From Nageia nagi (lineage: Eukaryota > Pinophyta), in the NCBI GenBank assembly GCA_050084985.1, contig JBITNC010000001.1:68510001-68574000 (forward strand): a stretch of DNA of 64,000 nucleotides. The letters run 5' to 3'. Below the pieces are notes generated by a model. The model did not search any database, had not been told where the DNA came from, and saw only the letters and a list, made by a program, of their open reading frames with translations. Of the stretch, positions 33,901 through 45,290 are shown piece by piece. Made by a program: the position numbers and the translations under genes. Position 1 is the stretch's first letter. Each line of letters begins with the position of its first letter.

Positions 33901-34889
33901 AAGATGTGGTCTTAATTCTCTTTTATGTGGATGATCTTCTCATAACAGGCAACAATATTGAAATCATCAAAGAGTGCATATCCAAACTGAAAGCAACATT
34001 TGAAATAACTGATCTAGTTCTATTGCATTACTATCTTGGGATGCAAGTATACCAACACAAAGATTGTACTTATCTTAGTCAATCTAAGTATATATCAAAC
34101 ATCTTGCAAAAGTTTGGAATGGAGAAGTGTAGATATGCTGCAATACCTATTTCTCTTAGAATCATTGTATCACTAAGATCAGATTCTCAGTTGGTTGATG
34201 CTACAGCTTATAGGCAATTGATTGGTAGTCTTCTGTATCTAACTATCTCTCGACCTAATATTGCATTTGCAGTGAATCTAATGGCACGATTCATGCAAAA
34301 ACCATATGTTGAACACCTCAATGCTGTGAAGCAAATCTTGAGGTATGTGGCAAGCACAAAGGATCTTGCTCTTAAGTATTCCAAAGTGCCCTCGATTGTT
34401 CTCTCAGGGTTCTCAAATTCTGATTATGGGGGAGATAGAGATGACAGAAAATCAACCTCTGCATATGTGTTCAGCATTGGTTTAGGTGCTATCTCTTGGG
34501 CTTCCAAGAAGCAACCTACTGTGACTCTTTCTACCACCGAAGCTAAATATCGAGCCATGTCTGTTGCCACCCAAGAAGCTATTTGGCTGAGGCATCTTTT
34601 GAACGAAATTGGGTATAAGCAAAATGGCCCATCTCTTATTTCTTCAGACAATCAATTGGCTATCTCTTTGGCTAAGAATCCTATGTTCCATCAGAGAACC
34701 AAACATGTGGAAATCCAAGCCCATTTTATCAGGGAGAAGGTTCTAGATGACATCATACACTTGGAGTATTGTCCATCTACTGAAAACTCCATTGATTTAT
34801 TCACCAAGCCCCTTCCTAAAGCTCAGTTCAGCAAGCTTAGGGATTCTCTTAGGTTGGTGAAGTTACCCTCAAGGGGGAGTGAAGTTTGA
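30993..34889 (+). pseudogene. E3 copia gag-pol polyprotein relic
   Basis: The ATG at 30993 opens MVETFIPKHIL. Gag carries an intact zinc knuckle CNFCGIFGHKEYDC (CX2CX4HX4C) near 31775. The protease site reads NSGCTNH, so the active-site Asp is lost (near 31945). GAG-pre-integrase (LWHQRLRHLNHKS) lies near 32310. The integrase core (32499-32870) has both Asp motifs but QNGVAKRKNR, with Lys for the catalytic Glu. RT follows with WIYKVK near 33480 and FYVDDLLITGNN near 33930, and RNase H with SDYGGDRDDRKS near 34420 and TTEAKY near 34540. In-frame stops: 31092, 31938, 32448, 33273, 33644 and about 33796. Frameshifts lie near 32605, 32760, 33275 and 33850. It ends at TGA 34887. Confidence 0.93.
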
Positions 34890-35795
34890 ACTTTTGTTAG
34901 TGATGACAACTTCACCTCTAAGAGGCCTTTTTGATTGTACATTCTATACCTCTGTGGTAAGTTTGCTCTGCATGACAAACTTGTTGTACAATTGTTGTTA
35001 TAGAGTGTTGATTATTTTATACCTCCGTGGTAAGTTTGCTTTGCATGACAAACTTATTGTACATATTTATACCTCTGTGGTAAATTTACTTTGTGTGACA
35101 AACTTGTTGTACATTTTACACCTTCGTGGTAAGTTTGCTCTGCGTGACAAACTTATTGTACATTTTATACCTCCGTGGTGAGTTTGCTCTATGTGAGAAA
35201 CTCGTTGTACAATTTTTTGAGCATATAATTAATATACCTCCATGGTAAGTTTGCTCTGCGTGACAAACTTGTTGTACATTCTATACCTTCATGGTGAGTT
35301 TGCTCTGCGTGAGAAACTTATTGTATAATTTTTTATGCTCTATTAATAATCAACACATGTCTATATACAACAGGTGACTATGAGTGATGGCTTGGCATCT
35401 CCGTGATGACTTAAAGTGCACCATTAATTAGTTATTTATAAGATGGCATTATTTGATTCTTTTATTTGAATATATGATGCATCTAACTAATTTTGTTCAT
35501 GAGTTGCTTGTAGCATGCAGAATCTTCTTCAAAAATGCAGCTTACTCACCTTGTGAAAGCAAGCTCATGGAGACTCACATGTCAGCTTAAAGTTGATCGA
35601 CTACTATGTACAATGAAACCAGTTATGGTTAATGATTGTATTGTAAACCATTTTGTCAAATGGTAATGTAGTGAGTCTCATACTAGTTCTCAAAAAGATT
35701 CTCAAATATGTAAATGTTCTCATCTCCACTTGTATCTCTATGAAGGAGAACTCTCTCTCTTCTACGCTCTATCCCAATATTGCATTAAGGGGGAG
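34890..35795 (+). other. E3 3' untranslated region and polypurine tract
   Basis: It contains the 7-copy minisatellite (separate entry) and ends in the purine run TTAAGGGGGAG (35785-35795) that primes plus-strand synthesis at the 3' LTR. No gene is visible. Confidence 0.8.
34935..35330. repeat. E3 minisatellite, about 50 bp x 7
   Basis: Seven units contain ACCTCCGTGGTAAGTTTGCT or close variants, each followed by TGACAAACTTGTTGTACA. AAGTTTG and CAAACTT can pair within a unit. It is the same family as the 18-copy array of E2, with the same AT-rich spacer near 35213-35232. Confidence 0.9.
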
Positions 35796-36266
35796 TGTTA
35801 GAATTTGTAATGAAATATTGTGAATATCTAAACTCCTTGTAAATTCAATTAATCACTTAAAGGATATGTAGATACCTTAAGGGATTAATTGAATTCTTTA
35901 TTATATGTGGACTTTGACCTAACCATAAGGTTAGTTGTTAGGTTAAAGTTAGGTCATACATTCATTGTAACCCTAACTTTACCCTTGGGTTAAAGGGAGG
36001 TTAGGGAGGTGCTCTCAAGCTATAAATAGAGGGCCTCTCCTCTTGTAACACATCTAAGTTTTGGGAGTAAGATTACTCTACTAGTTTGTGTAGGAGAGGA
36101 AGAGAATAGTTGTAAGAGGGGCATACTTAAGAATTGAGATACTAGTTGTGGATGTACTCCCAAGGAGGGAGGAACCACATTACACTTATGTTATATTGTG
36201 TGAATGTTGTATAATTGAGTTTCCTAGTCTTGGACCTTAAGGATTAGAGTAGTGCTAATTCTCTCA
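35796..36266 (+). repeat. E3 3' LTR (471 bp)
   Basis: Same length as the 5' LTR with about 13 substitutions by eye. It ends CTCTCA, directly before the TTTCC duplication. Confidence 0.95.
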
Positions 36267-36271
36267 TTTCC
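36267..36271. repeat. Target site duplication of E3, right copy (TTTCC)
   Basis: Matches 26664-26668. Confidence 0.93.
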
Positions 36272-36649
36272 TACCCCATTTTATTGTTAATACGACTTAA
36301 GGTTTATCCTTGAGAGTTATTACAACACCCGATTGACTTTGATTAGAAATTTACAAGGCAAAATATCAAATACAAGGACTTATACATATAATAGTTAGAT
36401 TATATATATAATAGCTAGATGTTGACAACACTCAAAATTCATTTAGACTTAAGGCTAATAAAAGACTCAAATTTAATGCTAAGGGGAAGGGAGTTGGAAT
36501 AGAAAGAATTTTCTAAACAGAATGAAAGAATAAAAGAATGATAGTGTGTTACCCTAACTCAGAGTGCAATTCTAAAAGAATACAGTTAGTTTGGGATGTT
36601 ATAGAGGGAGGAACCATAAGTATACCAAACATACATGTTAGTGATAAAT
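36272..36649. other. Non-coding DNA between E3 and E5
   Basis: AT-rich sequence with no recognisable gene or repeat. It is continuous with the DNA left of E3 (before 26664) once E3 is removed. Confidence 0.5.
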
Positions 36650-37297
36650 CATAGGTGAGACTTAGGGAGAAAGATCCACCAAAAGCACTAAGTGTAAGAA
36701 TCATAATCAATATGACTATGCATTTATTTTGTGAAGGTCATGCATTTTTTTATAAAAAAATATTATGTTTTGGAATGTAACAATGTTGGAACTTGTGTTC
36801 TATTCATGAGGAAATAATTGATCATTCATGTAGCCATCCACACCATCCCCACCATTTGTGGAATAAAAAATGAGAATCCATAGAGTGTAGCGGACATGAC
36901 TCCCAACTCATATGGAACTTCTTTATGCTATAATGGAACTTATGCACCTATTTTTTTTATTATTTAATGTGATATTAGTTTTGATGATTTACTCAATACT
37001 TCATTTGCATCATAGGAATATTTGTGGTTGCTTAATACAAGTGCTTCATGTCACATGAGCTTTAAGAGAGACTTATTTGAGAAGTTAAATGATAATATTA
37101 TTGATGGGGCAATATACTTCACCAACAAATCTAGCATTAAACATTCAGGCATTAGTATTATAAGACTCAAATTTCTAGGATTTTCATATTTTATTATTCA
37201 TAATGTTCTCTATCTTTCATAATTGATGAGGAACTTGTTGTCTCTAGTCCTAATTCGACAATAAGAGCATTCCATTCATATGTTTAATGACAAGGTG
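36650..37297 (+). pseudogene. E5 copia relic, gag tail and protease (part 1)
   Basis: The readable part (37022-37220) has WLLNTSASCHMSFKRDLFEK, the protease site of a copia lineage where WLLDTGASFHM is usual; the Asp has become Asn and the Gly Ser. NVLYLS and a degenerate NLLSLVLIRQ follow. Upstream, phrases such as YDYAFIL and IHRV suggest a gag tail with Cys/His remnants. The frame runs into HMFNDKV at 37296, where E4 is inserted, and resumes at 43282 with EIKD. E5 is a different copia lineage from E1-E3 and older than E4. Confidence 0.7.
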
Positions 37298-37701
37298 TGT
37301 TACGATGCTACAAATATGAAAGGGAAATATTACAAAAATGTAACGAATATCAATTTGAAATAAGAAAATGATAACTAATATAGTGAAAATAATAGAGCAT
37401 GTACTAATCAATAGAACATGAAATAGCAATAATAATAGATAAGGATAGGATTTTACTGAATAGTAATAGAATCATAGGTCGCTTCGAGGGGGATACCTCC
37501 TTATAACTCCAAAAGTGAAAATAATGTTAAAGATACCTTTCTCCACACACTTCTACCTATTTATAATATACTAATCCTAACCCTAATAGTAATGGAAGAT
37601 CAAGCCCTGCCCTTACAATCACAATATTATGGTTTATAATATAGGTCGATAATTTAATAACTAATACTAACACTAAAATCTTAGGATGTGGGATCCTAAC
37701 A
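37298..37701 (-). repeat. E4 3' LTR (404 bp)
   Basis: On the - strand it starts TGTTAGGATCC at 37701 and ends CGTAACA at 37298. A purine-rich tract (CCAAGAGAGGTGGCA on the - strand, 37702-37716) precedes it. Confidence 0.9.
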
Positions 37702-37739
37702 TGCCACCTCTCTTGGAATGAAGTTTTGTCCTTAAAGCT

Positions 37740-38260
37740 TAAATTATGGAAACTATTTTTGCATCTGATGGAGTATTTCTCATGTTGCATCTTTCGATGC
37801 CATGCCTTGCCACTGCATAAGGACTTCTATGACGGAATGATTACAAAGCTACCATGAATGTTGATCTAGAACTGCCTTAGGTATGATTGCCATTGCTCCA
37901 TCCTCTACCAACTCAGGTAATTATATCTACATCTGAACCTTCGATCCAACCACTTTCTTGAGATAAGAGACATGAAACACTAGGTGAATCTTGGAAGAAT
38001 CAAGAAGCTTCAATTTGTATGCAGCTAGGCCAATGCATTGTAAAACCTTGTAGGGACTATAAAACTTTGGGGCCAATTTTTAAGGGCCTTTTATTTTTAA
38101 GGATTTTTGACGATAAGGTTGCAACCTTAGAAAGACCATGTCATCTACCTAGAACTCCCTTTAACACATTGTTGATTAGCCTGTTGCTTCATATGATGTT
38201 GGGCTATCTGAAGGTTATCCTTAAGCAAATGGAGAATATCATCCTGATTAACTAATGCTA
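37740..38260 (-). pseudogene. E4 integrase C-terminus and chromodomain relic
   Basis: On the - strand, near 38090-37990, LAPKFYSPYKVLQCIGLAAY is the GPY/F module of gypsy integrases, followed by VFHVSYLKK. Near 37880-37740, AIIPKAVLDQ, then EVLMQWQGMASKDATWEKYS, match the chromodomain pattern VLVxWxGxPxxxATWE. Chromodomains steer integration towards particular chromatin. A TAG interrupts it near 37850. Confidence 0.75.
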
Positions 38261-39490
38261 AGTCAACTACCTAAACTTTACTAGTACCTACAACATACGA
38301 TGTGATTATGGGTGGAGCTTGACCATACATTACTTCATAAGGGATAATCTTACTGGTAGAATGATAAGATGTATTATACTACCACTTAGCTAAGGGAAGC
38401 AATCATACCCAATGCATAAGTTATGCTAACATAAAATACTATAAATATGTTTCCAAACATTTGTTGATAATTTTAATTTGACCATCCATTTGTAGGTGAT
38501 ATGCTAAGCTCATGTTTAGTTGGGCACCTTGTAGCTTGAAAAGCTCTTACCAAAAATGGCTTGTAAAAGTGGGATCACAATCATTGATAATTATCTCTAG
38601 CATGCCATGTAGTTTAAAAATTGTATCCATGAATAATTATGCCACTATCATTGCCTTGTAGGGATGAGCTAATAAACCAAAATGAGCATATTTGGATAAT
38701 CGATCAACCACCACTAGAATAACTGATTTACCATTGGATTTAGGTAGGTTTTCAATGAAATATATTGAGATATTGATCCATGTATGATTAGGTATAGGAA
38801 GAGGTTGAAGGAGTCCTGAAGTACCCACTGTCTCACCCTTTTATCATTGACACACATCACAAGTTGCCATAAATTGCTTGATATCTCATTGCATAGCTAC
38901 CCAATAGAATGATCATGCCATCCATTTATAAGTTTTTAAAAATCCATCATGTTCTGATGTAGGTGTGGAATGCAATTTAGCAAGTATTTCTGATTTACAT
39001 TTTGAAGGATATGGTAACAAAATTTGGCCTTTAAATCTCAAAATACCATCATCCCATGTGTGATGTGGCTTACTCGTGAGGTCTTGAGTGATTTGTTTTA
39101 AAAATTCTTAGGTGAAGCTATCATTATCCCACTCTTATTTAACTTTATCCAACCATTGAAGAATAAGAGATGAAAGAGCTTATAGTGTTGTTTGATCTTC
39201 AAATTTTCTAGATAAACCATTGGTAACCACATTCTCTTTACCTTTATGGTATACTATATCATAATCATATCCCAATAGTTTGATCACCCATTTTTATTGC
39301 TCGGGTGTAGAAATATGTTGCTCCATGAAAAATTTCAAACTATGATGATCCATGAGGATGATGAAATTAGATCAATGAGATATGGTCTCCAATATTGAAT
39401 TGCATGAATGATGGCAAGCATTTCCTTTTCATAGGTGGATTTACCAAAATTTTTACTAAAGAGTGATCTCTTATTGAATGCTAAGGGATG
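38261..39490 (-). pseudogene. E4 integrase core relic
   Basis: The frame 38637-38828 has PIPNHTWINISIYFIENLPKS, then ILVVVDRLSKYAHF. The usual phrase is WxxISMDFIEGLPKS, so the first catalytic Asp is Tyr here. Downstream, near 38590, NDCDPTFTS keeps the second Asp. A Cys/His zinc-binding region around 38850-38900 is degraded. Several stops. Confidence 0.75.
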
Positions 39491-40430
39491 CCCTTCCTAC
39501 ATCAATACTTCCTTGATTCCTACTCCACAAGCATCACTTTCTATCATAAAGGTTTTAAAAAAATCTGGCATTGATAATATCAAGGTGGTACACATTGTAT
39601 CCTTGAGCTTAAGGAAAGCTGCCTTAGCTTGAGGGGACCATTGGAATGCATTCTTTTTCAACAACATTATTAGAGGTGATGCAATCTTACCATAATCTTT
39701 CACAAATTTCCTATACTAACTGGTCAACCCCAATAATCCTTGGAGACTTTTCAAGGATGTAGGAACAAAATAGTTTTGCATGTGAGTAATCTTATGTGGA
39801 TCCACCTTAACTCTCTCTTCAGATATAATATGACCTAAGTAGTTAATTTCCCTCTTATCGAATGAACATTTTGATTTTTTTGCATATAGCTAGTGTTCCC
39901 TCAAAATTTGTAAGGTTTGGTCAACATGTGCCATGTGTTTCTACCATGTCTTACTGTAGATCAAAATATCATCAAAGAAAACTAAAATGAACTTCGTAAG
40001 GAATGGATCTAACACCTGATTCATTAAACTTTGAAATGTGAATGGAGCATTTATAAGGCTAAAAGGCATGAACAAGAACTCATAATGGCCCTCATGGGTG
40101 CGAAATGCAGTTGTTGGTATATCCTCCTCCTTGAGGCAGATTTGATGATACCCAAATCATAGGCCCAACTTGGAAAAATATTTTGCCCCATGCAGTTTAT
40201 CCAATAATTCATCAATGGTTGGTATGAGAAATTTATCCTTGATGGTAATTTTATTGAGGGCCTTGAAATCCACACACATACGCCATGAGCCATCTTTCTT
40301 ATGAACCAATATAATTGGGGAAGAATATGGACTTACACTAGGTCGGATTACTCTTGCATCCAACAGTTCTAGAACTAATTTTTTAATTTTATTTTTTTCA
40401 TAAATAAAGATACTGATAAGGGTGAATATT
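39491..40430 (-). pseudogene. E4 reverse transcriptase and RNase H relic
   Basis: RT begins near 40363 with [20 protein letters not shown], then [19 protein letters not shown] and a [13 protein letters not shown] phrase. The active site reads VFFDDILIY near 39960. LGHIISEE lies near 39830. RNase H (39497-39703) has FQWSPQAKAAFLKLKD and MIESDACGVGI with the first Asp. Frameshifts split RT near 40160. It copied E4 RNA when active. Confidence 0.85.
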
Positions 40431-40840
40431 TGGTGGGTGACTTCCTAGCACCAACTAGATAGCATGATCATGCGATCGTTGGGGTGTTAAGCCCATTGGT
40501 TCTTTAAAGGCACATGCATGCTTCCTTAAGATGGGCTAGAGATCCTTAGGCTCTGTGACTTTAGATTTGATGATTGATAAAGAGTAGAACTATGCCATCA
40601 TTCCCTTTCCTATTTTTTGTAGGATCTTTTCCATGTTATTTGAGCTTATAATTTGTAAAGGTCCACCCTATAATCCCTTGAGAGTATGCTCTTATTTGTT
40701 TATATTGAAGGTCATCCATAGCTCTACAAAATTCCATTGCACTATGCCCAAAGTCATTAACCATTATACCCCTAAAACTATATCACATCCCCCAAGTGGT
40801 AAAGCGTACATGTCACTTTTCAAAGTATAGTGGTCCATGC

Positions 40841-41164
40841 TCAATTTGATATTTTGCATGTGCCTTTACATGCTATTTTTTCTCCATTACCAACTATAAC
40901 CTCAAAATTATTTGTAGGATGGATGTAACAATCAACAACCTTAGCCACCCATGGATCAATAAAATTATGAGTACTTCTCGAATCCAAAAGTATTATGAGA
41001 GGGCCCTTTTTAAAAAAACATTTGACCTTCATAGTTTGAGGGGTAGTAATTCTTACCAATGCACTATAAGAGATAATCAAGGCCTCCTCATCTCGAATTT
41101 TCTCTGTAACCTCTTTAGGTGCACTCTCATATTCCTCCTCACTAGGATCATCAATGTCAAGCAA
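40841..41164 (-). pseudogene. E4 aspartic protease relic
   Basis: The frame contains ILLDSRSTHNFIDPWVAK, where DSGSTHNFI is the usual gypsy protease site; Gly has become Arg. VIVGNGEKIACKG follows as in functional relatives. An acidic linker (DPSEEEYES) separates it from gag. Gag is upstream and RT downstream. Confidence 0.82.
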
Positions 41165-42860
41165 ATATAACTTTTGTTGAGTACAATGATGACCACGAAT
41201 AAACTTCTCATCATAATTATAGCATAAACCCTTCTTTCAATGCTTTTCCATTTCCTCCCACATCAACTTCTTAGTTTTCATTATGTGATTTGATGGTGGG
41301 GCAATTATGTTATTAGAGGAATGGGAAATATTATGTATTTTTGTGAATGGGGGTCTTACATTTCATTGATGAGCACTAGCTTTATCTTCAATGAGCTTTA
41401 CCAAAGTAATAACATCCATCATAGTTTTGTAATTAAATATTTTGACCTCCGATTTAATTTCTTCCTTTACTCCATTAATAAAACAACTTGTGAAAAATGC
41501 ATCGTCCAACCCCTCTTTGTGATTTTTCAATTTCTCAAACTAATTTTGGTATTCTTTGAGTGTTATGGTTTGATGTAACTTAGTCAATGCCCTTGCGAAA
41601 TCTTCATAGTCACTAGGACCAAAATAGATCAATAATTGTTGAGTAAATTCATCCCATGGAGGAGAAAGATGCATTTTTGAGTACTACTAATGCCATTGGA
41701 GAGTCTCACAATCCAAATGAAAAGTTTTCATGCACACCTTCAAATCTTCTAAAATTTGGTTCAATGTGAAATACTATCCTGACTTATAAATCTAACCATT
41801 GGAATTATCTCCATCAAATTGGGAAAAATCCAATTTGGTTATGCAGGGAAGAATGAAACCACCTTATTGGCCTTAAAAGTTATGATGATACCCTTGTGGT
41901 TTTTTTGACTACCATGATTGCTATAAATTGGATGCATTGTTAGTATGATTGATAGTTGGACACTATCATATCTACTATTAAGAGTTTGTATTTATCATAT
42001 TTCTACCTTGAATGTGCTGGTAAGTGTATCTACCATTTGTTGGATCATAGTTTGAAATGTCATCATAGTAGGATCATCTTGTGCTATTGTTTGGGATCTT
42101 ATCTCAGGTGCTATTTTTGGAACTACTATTTTTAAAGCTATTATTTTTGAAAGCTGCTATTTTTAGAAAGTGCCCAAAAAAGTGTTTGGATGTAATATAT
42201 CAAAATGATCAACTTGAAAAGATGACAATGGGTTAGGTCTCCCTGATTTTTGAAATCTCAGAATCTTTTTTTATGTCTATGGGTCTATCTAATTTTTTTA
42301 ACAATTATTGAAATGATGCATATGTTTAGTCCTTTAACTCTGAAAGTTTTACTACCTTTGAATTGCTATTTTTGGAGGCTCTAAAAAATTATATGTCATA
42401 CATTCTACCTCCCAAATCAAGGGTTTTTGTGTGAAGGAATGATTCTAGGGTAAAGATTATCTAGTTTGTAGGCTTGTCTAAACACCCTTTCTATCCAACT
42501 TTTGCAAGGAAAGAGGCTACGGAGATGGCTTCTATGATAAGTAACTTTCAAATAGCACTTGTTGGTGCATTATAGTTTATAGACAATCGACATAGCATCC
42601 TACCTAGTTTTTATTTATAACCTAGATAGTCTTTGATATACCTTTCGATACGTAGAGTTTGATTTTGTGTAGGGTTCTATCTGAGGCTTGGGTATTGGTG
42701 TAGAGTTTTTTGCACTTTACTTCACACAACTTTATAGGCAAGTGTGCTTATCCAAAAATGATAGATCCTCTTGGATATTTTAAAACCCTTGGTATAGGTC
42801 TTCTAGCTTAAACATCTAAGAATTTTTTTTTAATTTTTCTACAGCAGAATGGCCTTAGAA
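41165..42860 (-). pseudogene. E4 gag relic
   Basis: On the - strand, between about 41700 and 41400, PPWDEFTQQLLIYFGPSDYE, then LHQTITLKEYQN, and DDAFFTSCFINGVKEEIKSE match the core of plant gypsy gag. A knuckle remnant, LCYNYDEKFIRGHHC, lies near 41220 with one Cys changed to Tyr. The first part (41800-42860) is too decayed to read. Confidence 0.75.
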
Positions 42861-42863
42861 AGA

Positions 42864-42875
42864 GCTCTGATACTA
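42864..42875 (-). promoter_or_regulatory. E4 primer binding site
   Basis: On the - strand TAGTATCAGAGC lies two bases after the 5' LTR end; 11 of 12 bases match the initiator-Met complement. Confidence 0.85.
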
Positions 42876-42877
42876 GA

Positions 42878-43281
42878 TGTTACGATGCTACAAATATGAA
42901 AGAAAAATATTGCAAAAATGTAACAAATATCAATTTGAAATAGGAAAATGACAACTAATCTAGTGGAAATAATAGAGCATGTGCTGATAAATAGAATACA
43001 AAATAGCAATAATAACAGATAAGGATAGGATTTTATTGAATAGTAACATAATCATAGGCTGCTTCGAGGAAGCTACCTTTTTACAACTCTAAAAGTGAAA
43101 ATAATGTTCAAGATGCCTTTCTCCACACACTTCTACCTATTTATAATATACTAACCTTAACCTTAATAGTAATGCAAGATCGAGCCTCGCCCTTACAATT
43201 ATAATATTATGGTTTACAATATTGGTCGATAATTTAATAACTAATACTAATACTAAAATGTTAAGATGTGGGATCCTAACA
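42878..43281 (-). repeat. E4 5' LTR (404 bp)
   Basis: Same ends and length as 37298-37701, about 89% identical by eye. Confidence 0.92.
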
Positions 43282-44345
43282 GGTGGAGATAAAAGATATT
43301 TTGACAGCAAGCTTGTGATGAATGGTATGGAGAAAATAAAGATGTTGAAGCCTAAAGAAACTTTTGTTTGGTTAAAGAATTTTGCATTCCTCACCCATTA
43401 AGAAAAAGGTACACTTCCATCAAGTCTTTTATGGAATGCTACATTTGGCACCTTAATTATGATGATCTTCATTTGATGAAGAAATATAATGTTAATGATT
43501 TGCCTATTGTTCCTAAGAATATATAACCTTATAAAGCATGTATCTTAGGCAAGCACAACAAGCAACCTTTTATTGATTCAAAATGGAGAGTATGTAGGAA
43601 ACTTTAACTCTACAATCTAATTTTTGTGGTCCTTTTCATGTTTTTCTATTAGTGGAAATAAATGTATTATGAATTTCATTGATGATTACACCAAGACGTA
43701 TTAGGTTTACTTATTGAAGAATAAATATGATGCATTTCAAAAATTTAAACAGTTTCATGTTAGCATAGAAAAATAAAAAAACACTGATATAGGCTCAGTT
43801 CATTATGTTAATGGAGGCAATATACTTCTCATGAATTCAAAAATTATCTTTGCCAACATGGAATCAAACTATTATTCTGTACAACCCACAACAGAATGGT
43901 GTAGTAGAGAGAAAGAATAGAACACTTTTGAATGTCGCTCATGCAATGCTATTTTTCAAGAATATGAAATTGATGTTTTAGAGTGATGTAGTTCAATGAG
44001 TAGTATGTTTGAAAAATTGATGTCCTTCTCATGCTCTTAATAATCATAAGACTCCTTATGTAATGTGGTTTGGTCATCTTCTTTCAGTTAGGCATCTTAG
44101 GATTTTGGTTATACTTGTTATGTCTTAGTCTTTAAGGAACAAATAAGCAAACTTAGTACCAGGAGTTGCAAATGCATTTTCTTGGAGTATTTAGATACTA
44201 CTAAAGGTTATAAGCTTTATGATGAAGAAAACAAAAAATTTCTCTTTGGAAGAGATGTGATATTTCTTAAATGCTTGAAGAATGACATGATTATTAAGTA
44301 GTAGAATGATCACCTAGATAAATTTACTCGTAGAAAGTACTACAT
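43282..44345 (+). pseudogene. E5 copia relic, GAG-pre-integrase and integrase (part 2)
   Basis: Continuing the E5 frame broken by E4, near 43450 WHLNYDDLHLMKKYNVNDLP is followed by a degenerate KACILGKHNKQPF (GAG-pre-integrase). Further on, TSHEFKNYLCQHGIK near 43830 and PQQNGVVERKNR-like codons near 43890 mark the integrase core, with the catalytic Glu codon visible. Near 44205, GYKLYDEENKKFL is the end of integrase. Similarity fades around 44345 and no RT or LTR follows, so the 3' half is missing. Frame is lost often. Confidence 0.7.
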
Positions 44346-45290
44346 GGAAACTAATTCATTTTTAGTTATTATTTCTTTATTTATCATTAAAATTTAAACA
44401 TAAAATTAATCAATATATAATTAAAATGCATACATTATTGTTACATTTAAAATGATATTTTGAAAATGTACAGTGTTTTATTTTATATATATAAATATAT
44501 AATTGCAATAAAATTCTAGAGACATCATCTCACTAGATATATAAATTAGGTTCCCAACGCCAATATGCAAAGATCGATTAACTAAATTCCTTTGAGCGCG
44601 TGGTGGGCGGCAATATTTCAGAGATCTCCTTATTTCAGGTTAGTTTGCTTTTAAATCTGTATATTTGTTGAGTTCTCGTGCCGAATTTGTCAGAGGAATT
44701 TTTTTCCACGTTATGAGGGCAATATTTCGCTCCAAATTATTAATCCAAAATGGAAGTTGTTGAAAGATTTACAGCAGCTACTAGATGTATTCATAATCGA
44801 ACAGTGACCGAATGTTTTGGCGTCCACAATCTGAATGAAAATATTTTTTTTAGCTTATTGAGTTTCGAAATGTGGTTTGTTATTTACTGAGTATTTTTAC
44901 ACTGCCCAGCTAGGTTAAATTTAGCTTCATTGTCTACTCAGACAAAATGAGCAAGAAATCAGATCTGGAAGCTTTGAACTTAGGGTTTATCCTTGGTAAC
45001 CTTACCTAGTAGAATATGGTTATTTTGTCTTATTGCAAATCAAATTAAGAATCCTTATTGGGTGAGTTTCCCGAAACTTCTAGGCATTTGGAGAAAATTG
45101 TGGGAATTTTATCTGCTGTAACTCAGTTTTCAGAAAATTCTGTATGTTTTCATTAGTTGAATTTTTTATGTTTTCCAAGGCATCCTATTGTCTGACACCA
45201 TAATTATTTCGAACTATAACAACTGCAATTCCGTTTCCAGTCGTAAAGGGCTTATATGGATTGAGTAGGCACGATTTACTAAAGTAAATA
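44346..45290. other. Stretch without recognised gene
   Basis: AT-rich with some mixed composition around 44590-44830. One place (TTTCAGGTTAGTTTG, 44634-44648) looks like a splice donor after an exon, so an old 5' untranslated exon is possible, but there is no coding support. Confidence 0.35.

Larger units (their letters stand above)
26669..36266 (+). mobile_element. E3: complete Ty1/copia element carrying host gene fragments
   Basis: This 9.6-kb element has two LTRs of exactly 471 bp, a TTTCC target duplication, a primer binding site, a 3.85-kb leader, a gag-pol relic, a 7-copy minisatellite and a polypurine tract. By eye I count about 13 differences between the LTRs (about 97% identity), nearly all transitions, so it is the youngest of the three related copies. 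The leader contains a TAF10 fragment and PPR motifs (separate entries). Gag-pol has stops and frameshifts, so E3 cannot move on its own. Confidence 0.96.
37298..43281 (-). mobile_element. E4: Ty3/gypsy chromovirus, complete but decayed, nested in E5
   Basis: Two LTRs of 404 bp each (37298-37701 and 42878-43281) flank gag, protease, RT, RNase H, integrase and a chromodomain-like C-terminus in gypsy order on the - strand. By eye the LTRs differ at about 44 positions (about 89% identity), so it is much older than E2 and E3. The target duplication is GGTG or AGGTG (37293-37297 versus 43281-43285; the terminal A is ambiguous). Removing it rejoins the E5 reading DKV-EIK. Confidence 0.92.

Noticed and set aside
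34879-35181. Open frame of 100 codons after the E3 pol stop
   Set aside because: It is a translation of the minisatellite and part of the untranslated region; similarity in E2 is at DNA level with no kept frame.
44630-44650. Exon-end-like CAG|GTTAGT suggesting a host gene 5' exon
   Set aside because: A single splice-like site without coding sequence or a matching acceptor is not enough.
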